The notes: generated by a model from the letters alone, not told the origin. 64,000 bases of DNA from Acidobacteriota bacterium (GCA_018268895.1 JAFDVP010000009.1:280542-344541); one strand, 5' to 3'; counted from the first letter of the stretch, positions 20,474 to 29,391 are shown. Translations and numbers: made by a program.

Positions 20474-20487
20474 CACTACATGTAGTG
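20474..20487. promoter_or_regulatory. 14-bp perfect palindrome upstream of mraZ
   Basis: CACTACATGTAGTG is fully self-complementary and lies 232 bases before mraZ. Its size and AT-rich centre suit a dimeric repressor site, but no regulator is implied by sequence. Confidence 0.35.
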
Positions 20488-20518
20488 GTTACCTTCTTGG
20501 TTTCCCCAATTCGCTGAG

Positions 20519-20527
20519 TTATCCACA
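20519..20527 (+). promoter_or_regulatory. Perfect DnaA box upstream of mraZ
   Basis: TTATCCACA matches the high-affinity DnaA-box consensus exactly. A partly inverted TTGTGGGA follows at 20533-20540. Confidence 0.55.
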
Positions 20528-20586
20528 ACCCATTGTGGGAATCACCCCTAAGTTGCACAAATTACCGCTTTACATCGACCTGTTGC

Positions 20587-20631
20587 TGGGGGAGTATGTG
20601 GATGGAAGTGGTCAAAAATGGTCTAAAAGGG
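20587..20631 (+). promoter_or_regulatory. MraZ-type operator: five GG-ended repeats at 10-bp period
   Basis: TGGGG, TGTGG, AGTGG, AATGG and AAGGG occupy 20587-20591, 20597-20601, 20607-20611, 20617-20621 and 20627-20631, exactly one helical turn apart. MraZ proteins bind arrays of TGGGN or AAAGTGG units with a 10-bp period ahead of their own gene. The last three units here carry the A-rich lead typical of the AAAGTGG form. Confidence 0.7.
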
Positions 20632-20718
20632 GCTAACTCAAGGCCGCAATTTGAGAAAAGTCTACCCCTCAGGCCTGGGCATCACCAAGGATTTGGCAGA
20701 AAAGGTATCGAGGTTGTC

Positions 20719-21159
20719 ATGTTTCGGGGAAATCACCCAACACGCGTTGATGAAAAGGGCAGATTGAAGCTCCCTGCCGACTTCAAGCGCCGGGTGGATG
20801 AGCTGTACGGGCCCCAGTTCTACATCACCAGCAAAGACGGGAAGCGGGCGGAGGTTTACCCGCTGAAGGAGTGGGAAAAGATCGAGGAGAAGCTGGCCGC
20901 GATCCCCTCCATGAACCCGGCGAAGAAGAAGTTTCTGGACGTAACGAACTACTACGGCCAGATGGCGGAGATGGATGCGCAGGGCCGGTTGTTGTTGCCG
21001 CAGATCCTGCGGGAGTCGGCAAAGGTGATTGGGGACGTTGTGGTGCTGGGTTCGCAGACGTTTCTCGAGGTTGTGAACCACGATTCGTTCAAGGCTGAGC
21101 TGGATACGCAGCCGATGACCGAAGCCGAGAAGATGGCGTTGTCGGAGTTTGGACTGTAA
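20719..21159 (+). CDS. mraZ: Transcriptional regulator MraZ
   Basis: MraZ is a double-SpoVT/AbrB-fold DNA-binding protein that forms ring oligomers and controls the dcw operon. The 146-residue product starts MFRGNHPTRVDEKGRLKLP, the classic first AbrB-like half; the second half carries MDAQGRLLLPQILRESA. ATG 20719 is chosen because homologues start at MF-G; the longer frame upstream would translate the operator. GAGG lies five bases before it. The 10-bp-period repeat about 90 bases upstream suggests autoregulation. rsmH follows after 48 bases. Confidence 0.93.
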   Translation: MFRGNHPTRVDEKGRLKLPADFKRRVDELYGPQFYITSKDGKRAEVYPLKEWEKIEEKLAAIPSMNPAKKKFLDVTNYYGQMAEMDAQGRLLLPQILRESAKVIGDVVVLGSQTFLEVVNHDSFKAELDTQPMTEAEKMALSEFGL

Positions 21160-21207
21160 GCAGTTTTTGGAGTTGGCCCCCAGGGGCAGCACAAGGGCGG
21201 GGAAGAG

Positions 21208-22101
21208 ATGAGCAAACCGCAGCATGTGCCGGTTCTTTTAGATGAAGTTTTGCAGTACCTCAATGTGCGGCCAGGCGGCGTTATAGCTGACGCCACGCTG
21301 GGACTTGCGGGGCACTCCTCGGAGATTGCGAGGAGGCTGGGACCGAAGGGAACGCTGATCGGCTTCGATCGCGACCCGGAGGCGCTGGCGCTGGCGACGG
21401 CAAGGCTCGAAGCTCTTCGTGAAGAGCTTGGCTCGGAGATGCCGGCGGTTCGACTGGTGCCGAAGGCGTTTTCGGAGGCGAAGAACGAGATCGAGCAGGC
21501 AAGTCTGGACGGGCTGCTCGCGGACTTTGGAGTCAGCAGCCTGCAACTGGACGAGGCGCACAGAGGGTTCAGCTTTCGGTCGGATGGCCCGTTGGACATG
21601 CGTATGGATACGCGCAGCGGGGAGACGGCTGAGCAGGTGGTAAATCAGGAAGACGAAAACGAACTCGCCAACCTGATTTACGAATTCGGAGAGGAAAGGA
21701 GGTCGCGGAGAATCGCCAGAGCCATTGTGAGGGCCCGGCCGATTACGACGACGGCGGAATTAGCCAGAGTGGTATCGGCCGCGGCCCCATCAATGAAAGG
21801 CGACAAGATTCATCCGGCGACACGGACCTTTCAGGCGCTTCGAATTCGAGTGAATAACGAGCTGGGAGAGATCAGGACGCTGCTTGAGAGCGCGCCATCT
21901 CTGCTGAAGCCGGGGGGAAGGCTGGTGTTGATTAGCTTCCACTCGTTAGAGGACAGGCTCGTGAAGGATGCGTTCCGCGAGGCGGCGCGCAATAGAGTGT
22001 ACGAGGTTTTGACGAAGAAGCCGGTCGTGGCCGGCGAAGAAGAAGAGAGCCGTAACCCGCGTTCGCGAAGCGCGAAGATGCGGGCGGTAGCAAAGATTTG
22101 A
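21208..22101 (+). CDS. rsmH: 16S rRNA (cytosine-1402-N4)-methyltransferase
   Basis: RsmH (MraW) methylates N4 of C1402 in the 16S rRNA decoding centre with SAM. The 297-residue protein starts HVPVLLDEVLQYL, has the SAM-binding motif ADATLGLAGHS near residue 29, DGLLADFGVSSLQLD near residue 100, and the closing LISFHSLEDRLVKD near residue 245, followed by the basic C-terminus. GGAAGAG precedes the ATG. RsmI, which adds the 2'-O-methyl to the same nucleotide, is encoded at 47129-48004 in this window. Confidence 0.95.
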   Translation: MSKPQHVPVLLDEVLQYLNVRPGGVIADATLGLAGHSSEIARRLGPKGTLIGFDRDPEALALATARLEALREELGSEMPAVRLVPKAFSEAKNEIEQASLDGLLADFGVSSLQLDEAHRGFSFRSDGPLDMRMDTRSGETAEQVVNQEDENELANLIYEFGEERRSRRIARAIVRARPITTTAELARVVSAAAPSMKGDKIHPATRTFQALRIRVNNELGEIRTLLESAPSLLKPGGRLVLISFHSLEDRLVKDAFREAARNRVYEVLTKKPVVAGEEEESRNPRSRSAKMRAVAKI

Positions 22102-22117
22102 AGCACAAGTGATCGGG

Positions 22118-22193
22118 CCGGGGTTGTCCCACCGTTCTTTCAGGCGAAAGACAACCCGTAACAAACAATCCTTTCCTCATATAGCAACCCCGG
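22118..22193 (+). other. Possible alternative RNA hairpins in rsmH-ftsL gap
   Basis: CCGGGGTTG (22118-22126) can pair with CAACCCCGG (22185-22193), while the overlapping GGGTTGTC (22121-22128) can pair with GACAACCC (22150-22157). The two stems exclude each other. No T-run follows, so this would act by RNA folding or processing rather than by simple termination. Confidence 0.35.
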
Positions 22194-22247
22194 TCCGGTT
22201 TCGCTTTGAGGAGTGCGGCACGAGAAGAAGACAGTAAGAGGTGCGCG

Positions 22248-22775
22248 ATGGCAGCAGCAACGGTAATGGCAGGGCAGCAGATTGAGATGATGGGCAAGGT
22301 GGCCCCGCAGCGCCGCACGCAGTCGCTGGCGGAGCGCAATCGCGAGCTGTTTGATGCGCAGCGCAAGGCGCGCCGCGGGCCGACGCCGGAGGTCTTCTTC
22401 GCCAAGCACATCGACAACACCCGCCTGGTGAAGGCTGACGACCCGGAGCGCCGTCGTGAGATGCGTCAATTCTCCATGGCGATGGGCATGCTTTTCGTGT
22501 TTGTGATGGTTTACGTCTGGCAGCACTTCCTGGCGATCGAGATTGGCTATAAGGTTGAAGCGCAGAAGACCCAGGTGGAGCAGCTGCGTGAGGAGAACCG
22601 CCAGCTTCGCCTTTCGGAGGCGCAGTTGACGGACCCTGAGCGCATCGACAAGATCGCGAAGCAGCTTGGTCTCGACGCGCCGCAACCCGGACAGGTTGTT
22701 CGCCCGGATGGAAGCCTTGTTCCCGCGGGCGCTGTCCTGGCGCAGTCGAACGCACCCGCACTGGTTGCTCAGTAG
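22248..22775 (+). CDS. ftsL: Cell division protein FtsL
   Basis: The 175-residue product has a long basic cytoplasmic N-terminus, one membrane helix near residues 78-97 (FSMAMGMLFVFVMVYVWQHF), and then a periplasmic coiled coil (YKVEAQKTQVEQLREENRQLRL split over residues 102-125) with LTDPERIDKIAKQLGL, the hallmark of FtsL/DivIC proteins. FtsL links the FtsQB complex to the FtsWI synthase at the septum. The position between rsmH and ftsI confirms identity. ATG 22248 with AGAGG seven bases upstream is preferred to an earlier in-frame ATG. The Pro/Ala-rich tail after the coiled coil is longer than in enterobacterial FtsL. Confidence 0.85.
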   Translation: MAAATVMAGQQIEMMGKVAPQRRTQSLAERNRELFDAQRKARRGPTPEVFFAKHIDNTRLVKADDPERRREMRQFSMAMGMLFVFVMVYVWQHFLAIEIGYKVEAQKTQVEQLREENRQLRLSEAQLTDPERIDKIAKQLGLDAPQPGQVVRPDGSLVPAGAVLAQSNAPALVAQ

Positions 22776-22841
22776 CGTTCGGATAAGGAGTTTCACGGGC
22801 CCGGCAGTATCGAACCGATCAGTCAAAAAAACAGGACAGGG

Positions 22842-25175
22842 ATGAATAACGCGCCACGACAGACGTTGACCGCTCCGATCAGGAGAATTCGGTTCGTCTA
22901 CGTGGCGCTTTTTTTCTGTCTCTGGACGTCGGCGATCGGGTTGCGGCTGGTGTGGCTCCAGGTGGTCCGCCACAGCGATTTCGTCGAGCGCGCGGCAAAG
23001 CAGCAACAGCGGACGTTTGAAGTTGCCCCGCGTCGAGGCGTGCTGTACGACCGCAACCTGAAAGAGTTGGCGATGACAGTGCTCGTCGACAGCGTCTATG
23101 CTGTGCCGAGCGAGCTTGGTGAGAATCGCGAGAGCACGGCACAGATTCTGGCGAAGGTGGTGCACGCCGATCCGCGCGACAACTTCACGTCGGAGCCGCA
23201 GATGCTTGCGCGCTTCAACGCTTCGCGCAACTTCGCGTGGGTCGCGCGGCGCGTGGATGCAGAGACGGCGACCCGCGTTCGTGAGCTGAACCTGAAGGGC
23301 GTTTACTTTCAGAAGGAGTTCAAACGCTTCTATCCGAACAACGATCTTGCCGCGCAGGTGCTGGGCTACGTGGGTACGGATGATACGGGGCTGGGTGGGA
23401 TTGAGCGCATGTTCGACGACGAGATGCACGGGACGCCGGGGCATGTGTTGACTGCGATCGACGCCAAGCGTCATGTATACGACAGCGAAGAGAGCCAGCC
23501 GATGCCGGGCGAGAATCTTGTGCTGTCGATCGACGCAAACATTCAGTACATCGCCGAACGCGCGCTGGATGCGCAGATGGAGAAGATGAAGGCAGCGCAC
23601 GGCACGGTGGTTGTGCAGGACCCGCACACCGGGCAGATTCTCGCGCTGGCCATCTCGCCGCGCTTCAATCCGAACGACCAGCGGCACATGGACGCGAGTG
23701 TTCTGAAGAATCTTGCTGTGAGCGATGTCTACGAGCCTGGTTCGACCTTCAAGCTGCTGACCTATGCAGCCGCAATTGATGGAGCAGGGGTAAAACCGAC
23801 GGACCTGGTTGACTGCCAGGGTGGTGCGATGACGATGTATGGTCGTACTCTTCATGACGATAAATCGGACCATTTCGGCGTCGTTACCGTGCAATATGCT
23901 CTTGAGCATTCCAGCGACGTCGGCGCGGCGAAGATGGCGCTGAAGCTCGGCAACCAGAAGTTCTACGATTACATCCGCGCCTTCGGTTTTGGAGACCGCA
24001 CGGGGATCGAGCTTCCCAGCGAGACGCGAGGCCTGCTGCGCAAACCGAAGAAGTGGGATGCGACCAGCATTCTTTCGCTGGCGATCGGGCAGGAGATCGG
24101 CGTAACTCCGGTGCAGTTGGTGACGATGGTCAGCGCAATCGCCAACGGCGGAGTCTATATGCCTCCACACATCCTGCTGAAGTCGACCGATCGCGTGAAG
24201 GGCGACCCACGGCTGACGCCGGTAGCCTTCCGCCCTGCAAATCAACTGCCGGCACAACTTCCCGACGGCTCGCGCCGCGTGATCACAGAGATGACTTCGG
24301 CAAAGATGCGCAGCATGATGCAGGGCATCGTAGTGGATGGGACTGGAAAAAAAGCTGCGCTCAACGGATATAGTGCCGGAGGCAAAACCGGCACGGCGCA
24401 GAAGGTCGATCCGGTTACCCGTGCTTACTCGCACACCAAACTGGTGGCCAGCTTTGCGGGCTTCGCTCCGGTCAGCAGTCCTGCGATCTCCGTCGCCGTT
24501 GTCATTGATACGCCGACGGTGGGTTCGCGTTATGGAGCTGAGACCAGCGCCCCGGTCTTTGCTGAGGTGACGCAGCATGTGCTGGAGTATCTCGGTGTGC
24601 CGCACGATCAACCGCTGAAGACGAAGAAGGAGCAGGTCAATATCGCCGCTAAGGACCTTGTCGACGACAACATCGAAGACAGGAGCACCGATATCAACAA
24701 GATGTACGCGGATATCAATGACCTCCCTGCGGACGATCCGTTGAGAACGCCAGGCGATGCCAAACCGGAATCTGGAGTAGCAGCGAACTCCGCAGCAATT
24801 GTGAACAAGACTCCACTGGCCAATACTTCGGAGAAGAAGTCGAAGCTGGCTGAGTTGCTGCCTGCGAAGGTGGTTGCAGCGTTCAAGTCGGGAAGCAGCA
24901 GCGCCGCAGAGGTCGATCAGAGCGCATCGGCAAAGTTGCCGCAGCCTGCTGATGTCTCCACGGTGCAGACGCGGAGCGGCGTCGTTGTCGATGCGAGCCG
25001 TCATGTGCAGGTGCCATCGTTTGAAGGTCTTTCATTGCGCATGGTTGTGGAGAAGGCCGATGCCCTGGGTTTGCGGGTGCAGGTCGCAGGCAGCGGACTG
25101 GCGCGGGAACAGGCGCCCGCGGCTGGGACAACGGTGCCTGCCGGGACGGAAGTCGTCGTTCGATTTGTGCGATAG
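22842..25175 (+). CDS. ftsI: Septal peptidoglycan transpeptidase FtsI (PBP3-like) with PASTA domain
   Basis: The 777-residue protein has a membrane anchor at residues 16-41 (FVYVALFFCLWTSAIGLRLVW), a dimerisation domain (RGVLYDRNLKELAM near 65), and a transpeptidase domain with the active-site Ser in GSTFKLLTY near 300, HSSDVGAAK near 357 and KTGTAQK near 514. The middle motif has Asp where most PBPs have SxN. A roughly 110-residue Lys/Ala-rich linker leads to one C-terminal PASTA domain (VPSFEGLSLRMVVEKA, about 720-777), which binds peptidoglycan stems. FtsI cross-links septal wall with FtsW, encoded downstream. It sits 66 bases after ftsL. Confidence 0.92.
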   Translation: MNNAPRQTLTAPIRRIRFVYVALFFCLWTSAIGLRLVWLQVVRHSDFVERAAKQQQRTFEVAPRRGVLYDRNLKELAMTVLVDSVYAVPSELGENRESTAQILAKVVHADPRDNFTSEPQMLARFNASRNFAWVARRVDAETATRVRELNLKGVYFQKEFKRFYPNNDLAAQVLGYVGTDDTGLGGIERMFDDEMHGTPGHVLTAIDAKRHVYDSEESQPMPGENLVLSIDANIQYIAERALDAQMEKMKAAHGTVVVQDPHTGQILALAISPRFNPNDQRHMDASVLKNLAVSDVYEPGSTFKLLTYAAAIDGAGVKPTDLVDCQGGAMTMYGRTLHDDKSDHFGVVTVQYALEHSSDVGAAKMALKLGNQKFYDYIRAFGFGDRTGIELPSETRGLLRKPKKWDATSILSLAIGQEIGVTPVQLVTMVSAIANGGVYMPPHILLKSTDRVKGDPRLTPVAFRPANQLPAQLPDGSRRVITEMTSAKMRSMMQGIVVDGTGKKAALNGYSAGGKTGTAQKVDPVTRAYSHTKLVASFAGFAPVSSPAISVAVVIDTPTVGSRYGAETSAPVFAEVTQHVLEYLGVPHDQPLKTKKEQVNIAAKDLVDDNIEDRSTDINKMYADINDLPADDPLRTPGDAKPESGVAANSAAIVNKTPLANTSEKKSKLAELLPAKVVAAFKSGSSSAAEVDQSASAKLPQPADVSTVQTRSGVVVDASRHVQVPSFEGLSLRMVVEKADALGLRVQVAGSGLAREQAPAAGTTVPAGTEVVVRFVR

Positions 25176-25220
25176 ATCAGTTGCTTGAGCGAATCCGGAA
25201 CCGCTTTAGAATCGGTAAAT

Positions 25221-26711
25221 ATGAACTGGAATACTGTGCTGCGCGATGTGACGACGCTGGAGTGTGTCTCCTCCGATGCGGAGATTGCGAACGTGCAGTA
25301 CGATTCGCGGCGCATCCAGCGCGGCGACCTGTTTGTCGCGATGCGGGGCGGCAGTGTGGATGGCAACCGCTACATCGATGCCGCTCTTGCCGCCGGTGCT
25401 GCAGCCGTGATGACAGACTCGCGCGAGGTCTACGGCAAGCTGCAGCGCGAGCATCGCGAAGTGGCCGTTGCATTGGTTGAGCATGGACGCCGCGGGTTGG
25501 CCGAGGCGAGCGCGGCGATCTTTGAGCATCCGCAATCGCATCTCGCGCTGAGCGCAGTGACGGGAACGAATGGCAAGACGACGACAGCTTTTCTGCTGGA
25601 GGCGATGCTCCGCAGTGTTGGCCGCAGGTGCGTGCTGATCGGGACGATCGAGACGCACGTGGCGGGCGCGGTGCGCGAGTCTCCGCACACGACGCCTGAG
25701 TCGCGCGATGTGCTGGAGCTGTTCAGCGATGGGGTGAAGGCAGGCGCGAGCGAGGCGGTGATGGAGATGTCCAGCCACGCGCTTGAGCAGGAGCGCGTGT
25801 GGGGCCTGCCGGTCGACGTCGCCATCTTCACCAATCTGACGCAGGACCATCTCGACTATCACGGCACGATGGAGCGCTACTTCGCGGCGAAGGCACGCTT
25901 GTTCGAAGGCGTAGGAGCGCCGCCACCGCGCGTCGCCATACTGAACGCCGACGACCCTTACGGGCAGCGGCTTGCTGCGGGCATCGAGCGTTCGCAGGTG
26001 CTACGTTACGGGTTGGATGCTGCCGCCGATTTTTGCGCTGAAGATATTCGGATGCGAGCCGGTGAGACGCGCTTTCGCATGGTGACTCCGGTGGGAGCCG
26101 CGGAAGTGCGCTCTCCGCTGACCGGCCGCGTGAACGTCTACAACCTGCTTGCCGCAAGCGCTGCGGCCTGGCGCCGTGGTCTGACTCTGGATGAGATTGT
26201 TGCAGCCGCGCATGCGGGGGCACAGGTTCCGGGCCGATTCGAGGTAGTGCCTTCGACCAATGGCGTTGCTGTGGTCGTCGACTACGCGCACACGGACGAT
26301 GCGTTGCGAAACCTGATCGCTCTGGCGCGCGACATCGAGAAAGGCAGCGGGGGGCGCGTGATTACGCTCTTCGGCTGCGGCGGAGACCGCGACCGCAGCA
26401 AGCGTCCGCGCATGGGACGGGCCGCTGGTGAGGGAAGCGATCTCGTCGTGCTGACGAGCGACAATCCGCGCAGCGAAGATCCAGCAGCGATCATCGTCGA
26501 AGCTCTCGCGGGCGTGAGGGAGACAGGGGCCGCGTGCATCGTCGAAGAAGATCGCGCGAAGGCGATCGGGACCGCGATCCGCGCCGCGCGCAAGGGAGAT
26601 ATCGTGTTGATCGCGGGCAAGGGACATGAGAAGGTGCAGGTGTTGAAGAGTGGGACTGTTCCGTTTGACGACGTGGCGGTGGCCTCGCAGGTCCTGAAGG
26701 AGATGCAATGA
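25221..26711 (+). CDS. murE: UDP-MurNAc-L-Ala-D-Glu:meso-diaminopimelate ligase
   Basis: MurE adds the third residue of the stem peptide using ATP. The 496-residue product has an N-terminal uridine-binding domain (VQYDSRRIQRGDLFVAM), the ATP loop GTNGKTTT near residue 115, MEMSSHALEQ, NLTQDHLDYHGT, and VVVDYAHTDDALRN. The DNPRSEDP motif near residue 415 is the signature of meso-DAP specificity, which fits a Gram-negative-type wall. ATG 25221 begins just before the conserved domain; 12 extra in-frame residues upstream are not needed. Its last four bases overlap the start of murF (ATGA), indicating translational coupling. Confidence 0.95.
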   Translation: MNWNTVLRDVTTLECVSSDAEIANVQYDSRRIQRGDLFVAMRGGSVDGNRYIDAALAAGAAAVMTDSREVYGKLQREHREVAVALVEHGRRGLAEASAAIFEHPQSHLALSAVTGTNGKTTTAFLLEAMLRSVGRRCVLIGTIETHVAGAVRESPHTTPESRDVLELFSDGVKAGASEAVMEMSSHALEQERVWGLPVDVAIFTNLTQDHLDYHGTMERYFAAKARLFEGVGAPPPRVAILNADDPYGQRLAAGIERSQVLRYGLDAAADFCAEDIRMRAGETRFRMVTPVGAAEVRSPLTGRVNVYNLLAASAAAWRRGLTLDEIVAAAHAGAQVPGRFEVVPSTNGVAVVVDYAHTDDALRNLIALARDIEKGSGGRVITLFGCGGDRDRSKRPRMGRAAGEGSDLVVLTSDNPRSEDPAAIIVEALAGVRETGAACIVEEDRAKAIGTAIRAARKGDIVLIAGKGHEKVQVLKSGTVPFDDVAVASQVLKEMQ

Positions 26712-28090
26712 AGCTGACACTCGGCCAGGTCGCCGACTGGATTCACGCCGAAGGAGACTTCGACACCACAGCCGAGGCACTCGGATATTCGATTGATTCG
26801 CGGACCATCGGCGCCGGAGATATGTTCTTCGCCGTCAAGGGCGAACGGCTCGACGGCCACGACTATGTGGCGGCGGCGCTTGCAGATGGCGCTGTGGCCG
26901 CAGTTGTCAGTAACCAGTGGATTGTGCCGGCAGAAGTGGATACGACCAGGCTGCTGCGCGTTGCGGAGTGTGACGACTGCGTTCTGCTTGCCTTGCAGCG
27001 GTTGGCCCATGCGGTGAGGAAAGACTGGGGCGGGCGGGTGATCGGCGTCACCGGCTCGGCTGGCAAGACGACGACGAAGGAAGCGGTTGCACAGGTTCTG
27101 AGCGCGAAGTTTCGTGTGCTCAAGTCGGCGGGCAATCTGAACAACGCCTTCGGTCTTCCGCTTCAGTTGCTGAAGCTCGAGCGTGAGCATGAGGTTGCGG
27201 TGATCGAGATGGGGATGAACCACGCTGGCGAGATCGCCGCGCTGGCGAAGATCGCCGAACCTGACTGGGCCGTTGTCTCGAACGTTGCGCCGGTGCACAT
27301 GGAGTTCTTCGCAGACGGTCTGGCAGGAATCGCGCGCGCGAAGTACGAGCTGGTGGAGTCGTTGCCCGGCGATGGCATTGCCATTCTCAACTTCGACGAT
27401 CCGCACGTGAAGGAGTTCGGCAAAGGCATGGGCGGCAGGGCGATCTTCTATGGCACCGAGCCCGGCGCGCAGGTTCGAGCCGAGCGAATCGAAGAGGCGG
27501 GCCTCGATGGAATGCATTTCGAGGTTGTGGTCGCCACCGATCGCGAGCCTGTTCACCTGAAGCTGCTTGGTCGGCACAACGTTCTGAACGCGCTGGCAGC
27601 GATTGCAGCCGGTCTACGCAGCGGTATGAGTCTGAAGGCGTGTGCGGCCGCTCTGCGTGATCTTGAGCCTGGGGACAAGCGCGGCGAGGTGATCGCCTGG
27701 CATGGGGCGACGTTGATCAACGATTGCTACAACTCCAACCCGCGCGCATTGGATGCGATGGTTGATGCGTTGATGGCGATGCCGGGTTCGCGGCATGTTG
27801 TCATTGCGGGCGAGATGCTGGAGTTGGGGCCCGAGGCGGATCGCCTTCATGCGGCGTGCGGGGCAAGAATGGCTGAGCGCGGTGTCTCGACAATTATCGG
27901 GGTACGTGGGCACGCTGCGGCGCTGGTTGATGCGGCGGTCAGGGCCGGAGCCGCCGACGCGCATTTTATGCCGGCGGCCGAAGAGGCAGGCGAGTGGATG
28001 AAGGGCAATCTAAAGGTTGGCGATGTTGTTCTGTTGAAGGCTTCACGTGGTGTTCGGCTGGAGCGTGCACTGGCGGTTCTCGGCGATTAG
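26708..28090 (+). CDS. murF: UDP-MurNAc-tripeptide:D-Ala-D-Ala ligase
   Basis: MurF adds the D-Ala-D-Ala dipeptide, finishing the cytoplasmic UDP-MurNAc-pentapeptide. The 460-residue protein has the Mur N-terminal domain (YSIDSRTIGAGDMFFAV), the ATP loop GSAGKTTTKE near residue 117, LNNAFGLPL, IEMGMNHAGEIAAL near residue 168, and the C-terminal NDCYNSNPRALDAM near residue 338. All are standard MurF marks. It starts inside the murE stop. No ddl gene for making D-Ala-D-Ala is present in this cluster. Confidence 0.95.
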   Translation: MKLTLGQVADWIHAEGDFDTTAEALGYSIDSRTIGAGDMFFAVKGERLDGHDYVAAALADGAVAAVVSNQWIVPAEVDTTRLLRVAECDDCVLLALQRLAHAVRKDWGGRVIGVTGSAGKTTTKEAVAQVLSAKFRVLKSAGNLNNAFGLPLQLLKLEREHEVAVIEMGMNHAGEIAALAKIAEPDWAVVSNVAPVHMEFFADGLAGIARAKYELVESLPGDGIAILNFDDPHVKEFGKGMGGRAIFYGTEPGAQVRAERIEEAGLDGMHFEVVVATDREPVHLKLLGRHNVLNALAAIAAGLRSGMSLKACAAALRDLEPGDKRGEVIAWHGATLINDCYNSNPRALDAMVDALMAMPGSRHVVIAGEMLELGPEADRLHAACGARMAERGVSTIIGVRGHAAALVDAAVRAGAADAHFMPAAEEAGEWMKGNLKVGDVVLLKASRGVRLERALAVLGD

Positions 28091-28144
28091 CTTTGCAGGA
28101 ATGAACTTTGGTTCGAGCTGGAAAATGTCGCAAATACCTGCGTC

Positions 28145-28169
28145 GATAGCCTGTTAAGATACGGCTATC
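28145..28169. other. Inverted repeat in murF-mraY gap
   Basis: GATAGCC (28145-28151) and GGCTATC (28163-28169) form a 7-bp stem with an 11-base loop about 60 bases before the mraY start. It could be an mRNA hairpin or a protein site; nothing else supports a function. Confidence 0.3.
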
Positions 28170-28230
28170 CTGCGGCCCGTTGCGACGACGGCACCCGCGT
28201 ACTCTGCGGATCTCATCGAAGGCGGACGTC

Positions 28231-29367
28231 TTGCTCTATTGGCTGCTGTATCAAAAGCTGTTTCCTTATTTTCGCCTGTTTCGCATCTTCCGCTACCTGA
28301 CGTTTCGTACGGTCTTTGCGAGCTTGACGGCGCTGCTGATTGGCCTGCTGATCGGGCCGTACGTCATCGAGCGTCTGCGCGAGTTTCAGATTGGCCAGTA
28401 CATCCGCGAAGAGGGCCCGCAGTCGCATCAGAAGAAGAGCGGCACTCCGACGATGGGCGGCGTGCTGATCTGCATCTCCATCCTGGTGCCGACGCTGCTG
28501 TGGTCCGATCTGTCGAACCCGTTCGTTTGGGTGGTGATGCTATCGACCCTGGCCTTCGGCGCGATCGGGTTCGCCGACGATTACATCAAGGTGGTGCATC
28601 GCAGGAACCTTGGTCTTACGGCTCGCGCAAAACTTGGCTTGCAGCTTCTTGCCAGCGCGGGCGTGGCGGTAGCGTTGCTGCGGCTGGAGATGCACGGCAA
28701 CTATTCGACCAAGTTGATGTTCCCGTTCTTCAAGCGCTTCCGTCCCGACCTGGTGTGGGAGTGGATGGGGCACGTCCCGCACATGCACTGGCTGGCTTAT
28801 CTGCCGTTTATCGCCTTCGTGATGCTGGTGATCTCGTTCTCGAGCAACGCGGTGAACCTGACGGATGGCCTCGACGGACTTGCCATCGGATGCACCATCA
28901 TTGCCGCCGGCGCGCTCACCGTGCTGACCTATGTCAGCGGACACGTCGTCTTCTCCGATTACCTCGAGTTGCAGCGTATGCCGCTGGTCAGTGAGCTTAC
29001 AATCTTCTGCGGGGCGATGGTGGGGGCCAGCATCGGCTTCCTCTGGTACAACGCACATCCGGCGGAGATATTTATGGGCGATGTCGGTTCGCTGGCGCTG
29101 GGCGGAGCGATCGGCACGGTGGCGGTTGCGATCAAGCAGGAGCTGCTGTTGCCTTTCATCGGGGGAGTTTTCATTCTGGAAGCTGTGAGCGTGATGTTGC
29201 AGGTGGGGAGCTATAAGCTGCGCAACGGGAAGCGCATCTTCAAGATGGCGCCGCTGCATCATCACTTTGAGCTGCTGGGCTGGTCGGAGTCGAAGGTAAT
29301 TGCGAGGTTCTGGATTCTGGCGCTCATCTTCGCGCTGCTGGCGCTGACGACGTTGAAGCTGCGTTGA
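28231..29367 (+). CDS. mraY: Phospho-MurNAc-pentapeptide transferase (lipid I synthase)
   Basis: MraY moves phospho-MurNAc-pentapeptide onto undecaprenyl phosphate in the inner membrane. The TTG start at 28231 gives 378 residues beginning [14 protein letters not shown], the family N-terminus; AAGG is eight bases upstream. Ten hydrophobic helices are visible. Catalytic motifs present: [21 protein letters not shown] (Asp pair), [25 protein letters not shown] and the HHHFELLGW cytoplasmic loop. The order murF-mraY-murD is the common dcw order. Confidence 0.95.
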   Translation: MLYWLLYQKLFPYFRLFRIFRYLTFRTVFASLTALLIGLLIGPYVIERLREFQIGQYIREEGPQSHQKKSGTPTMGGVLICISILVPTLLWSDLSNPFVWVVMLSTLAFGAIGFADDYIKVVHRRNLGLTARAKLGLQLLASAGVAVALLRLEMHGNYSTKLMFPFFKRFRPDLVWEWMGHVPHMHWLAYLPFIAFVMLVISFSSNAVNLTDGLDGLAIGCTIIAAGALTVLTYVSGHVVFSDYLELQRMPLVSELTIFCGAMVGASIGFLWYNAHPAEIFMGDVGSLALGGAIGTVAVAIKQELLLPFIGGVFILEAVSVMLQVGSYKLRNGKRIFKMAPLHHHFELLGWSESKVIARFWILALIFALLALTTLKLR

Positions 29368-29391
29368 AAGATGTAGTCTGATGGAACTGTC

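Larger units (their letters stand above)
20317..20718. promoter_or_regulatory. mraZ: Control region of the division/cell-wall cluster
   Basis: The 402-base gap upstream of mraZ carries a 14-bp palindrome (20474-20487), a perfect DnaA box (20519-20527) and a five-unit, 10-bp-period repeat (20587-20631). The mraZ ribosome-binding segment GAGG is at 20710-20713. I see no convincing -35/-10 pair. Confidence 0.6.

Noticed and set aside
22140..25004. 954-codon minus-strand frame opposite ftsL and ftsI
   Set aside because: It is Arg/His-rich, has no domains and lies fully opposite well-identified genes. It is a shadow of high third-position G+C.
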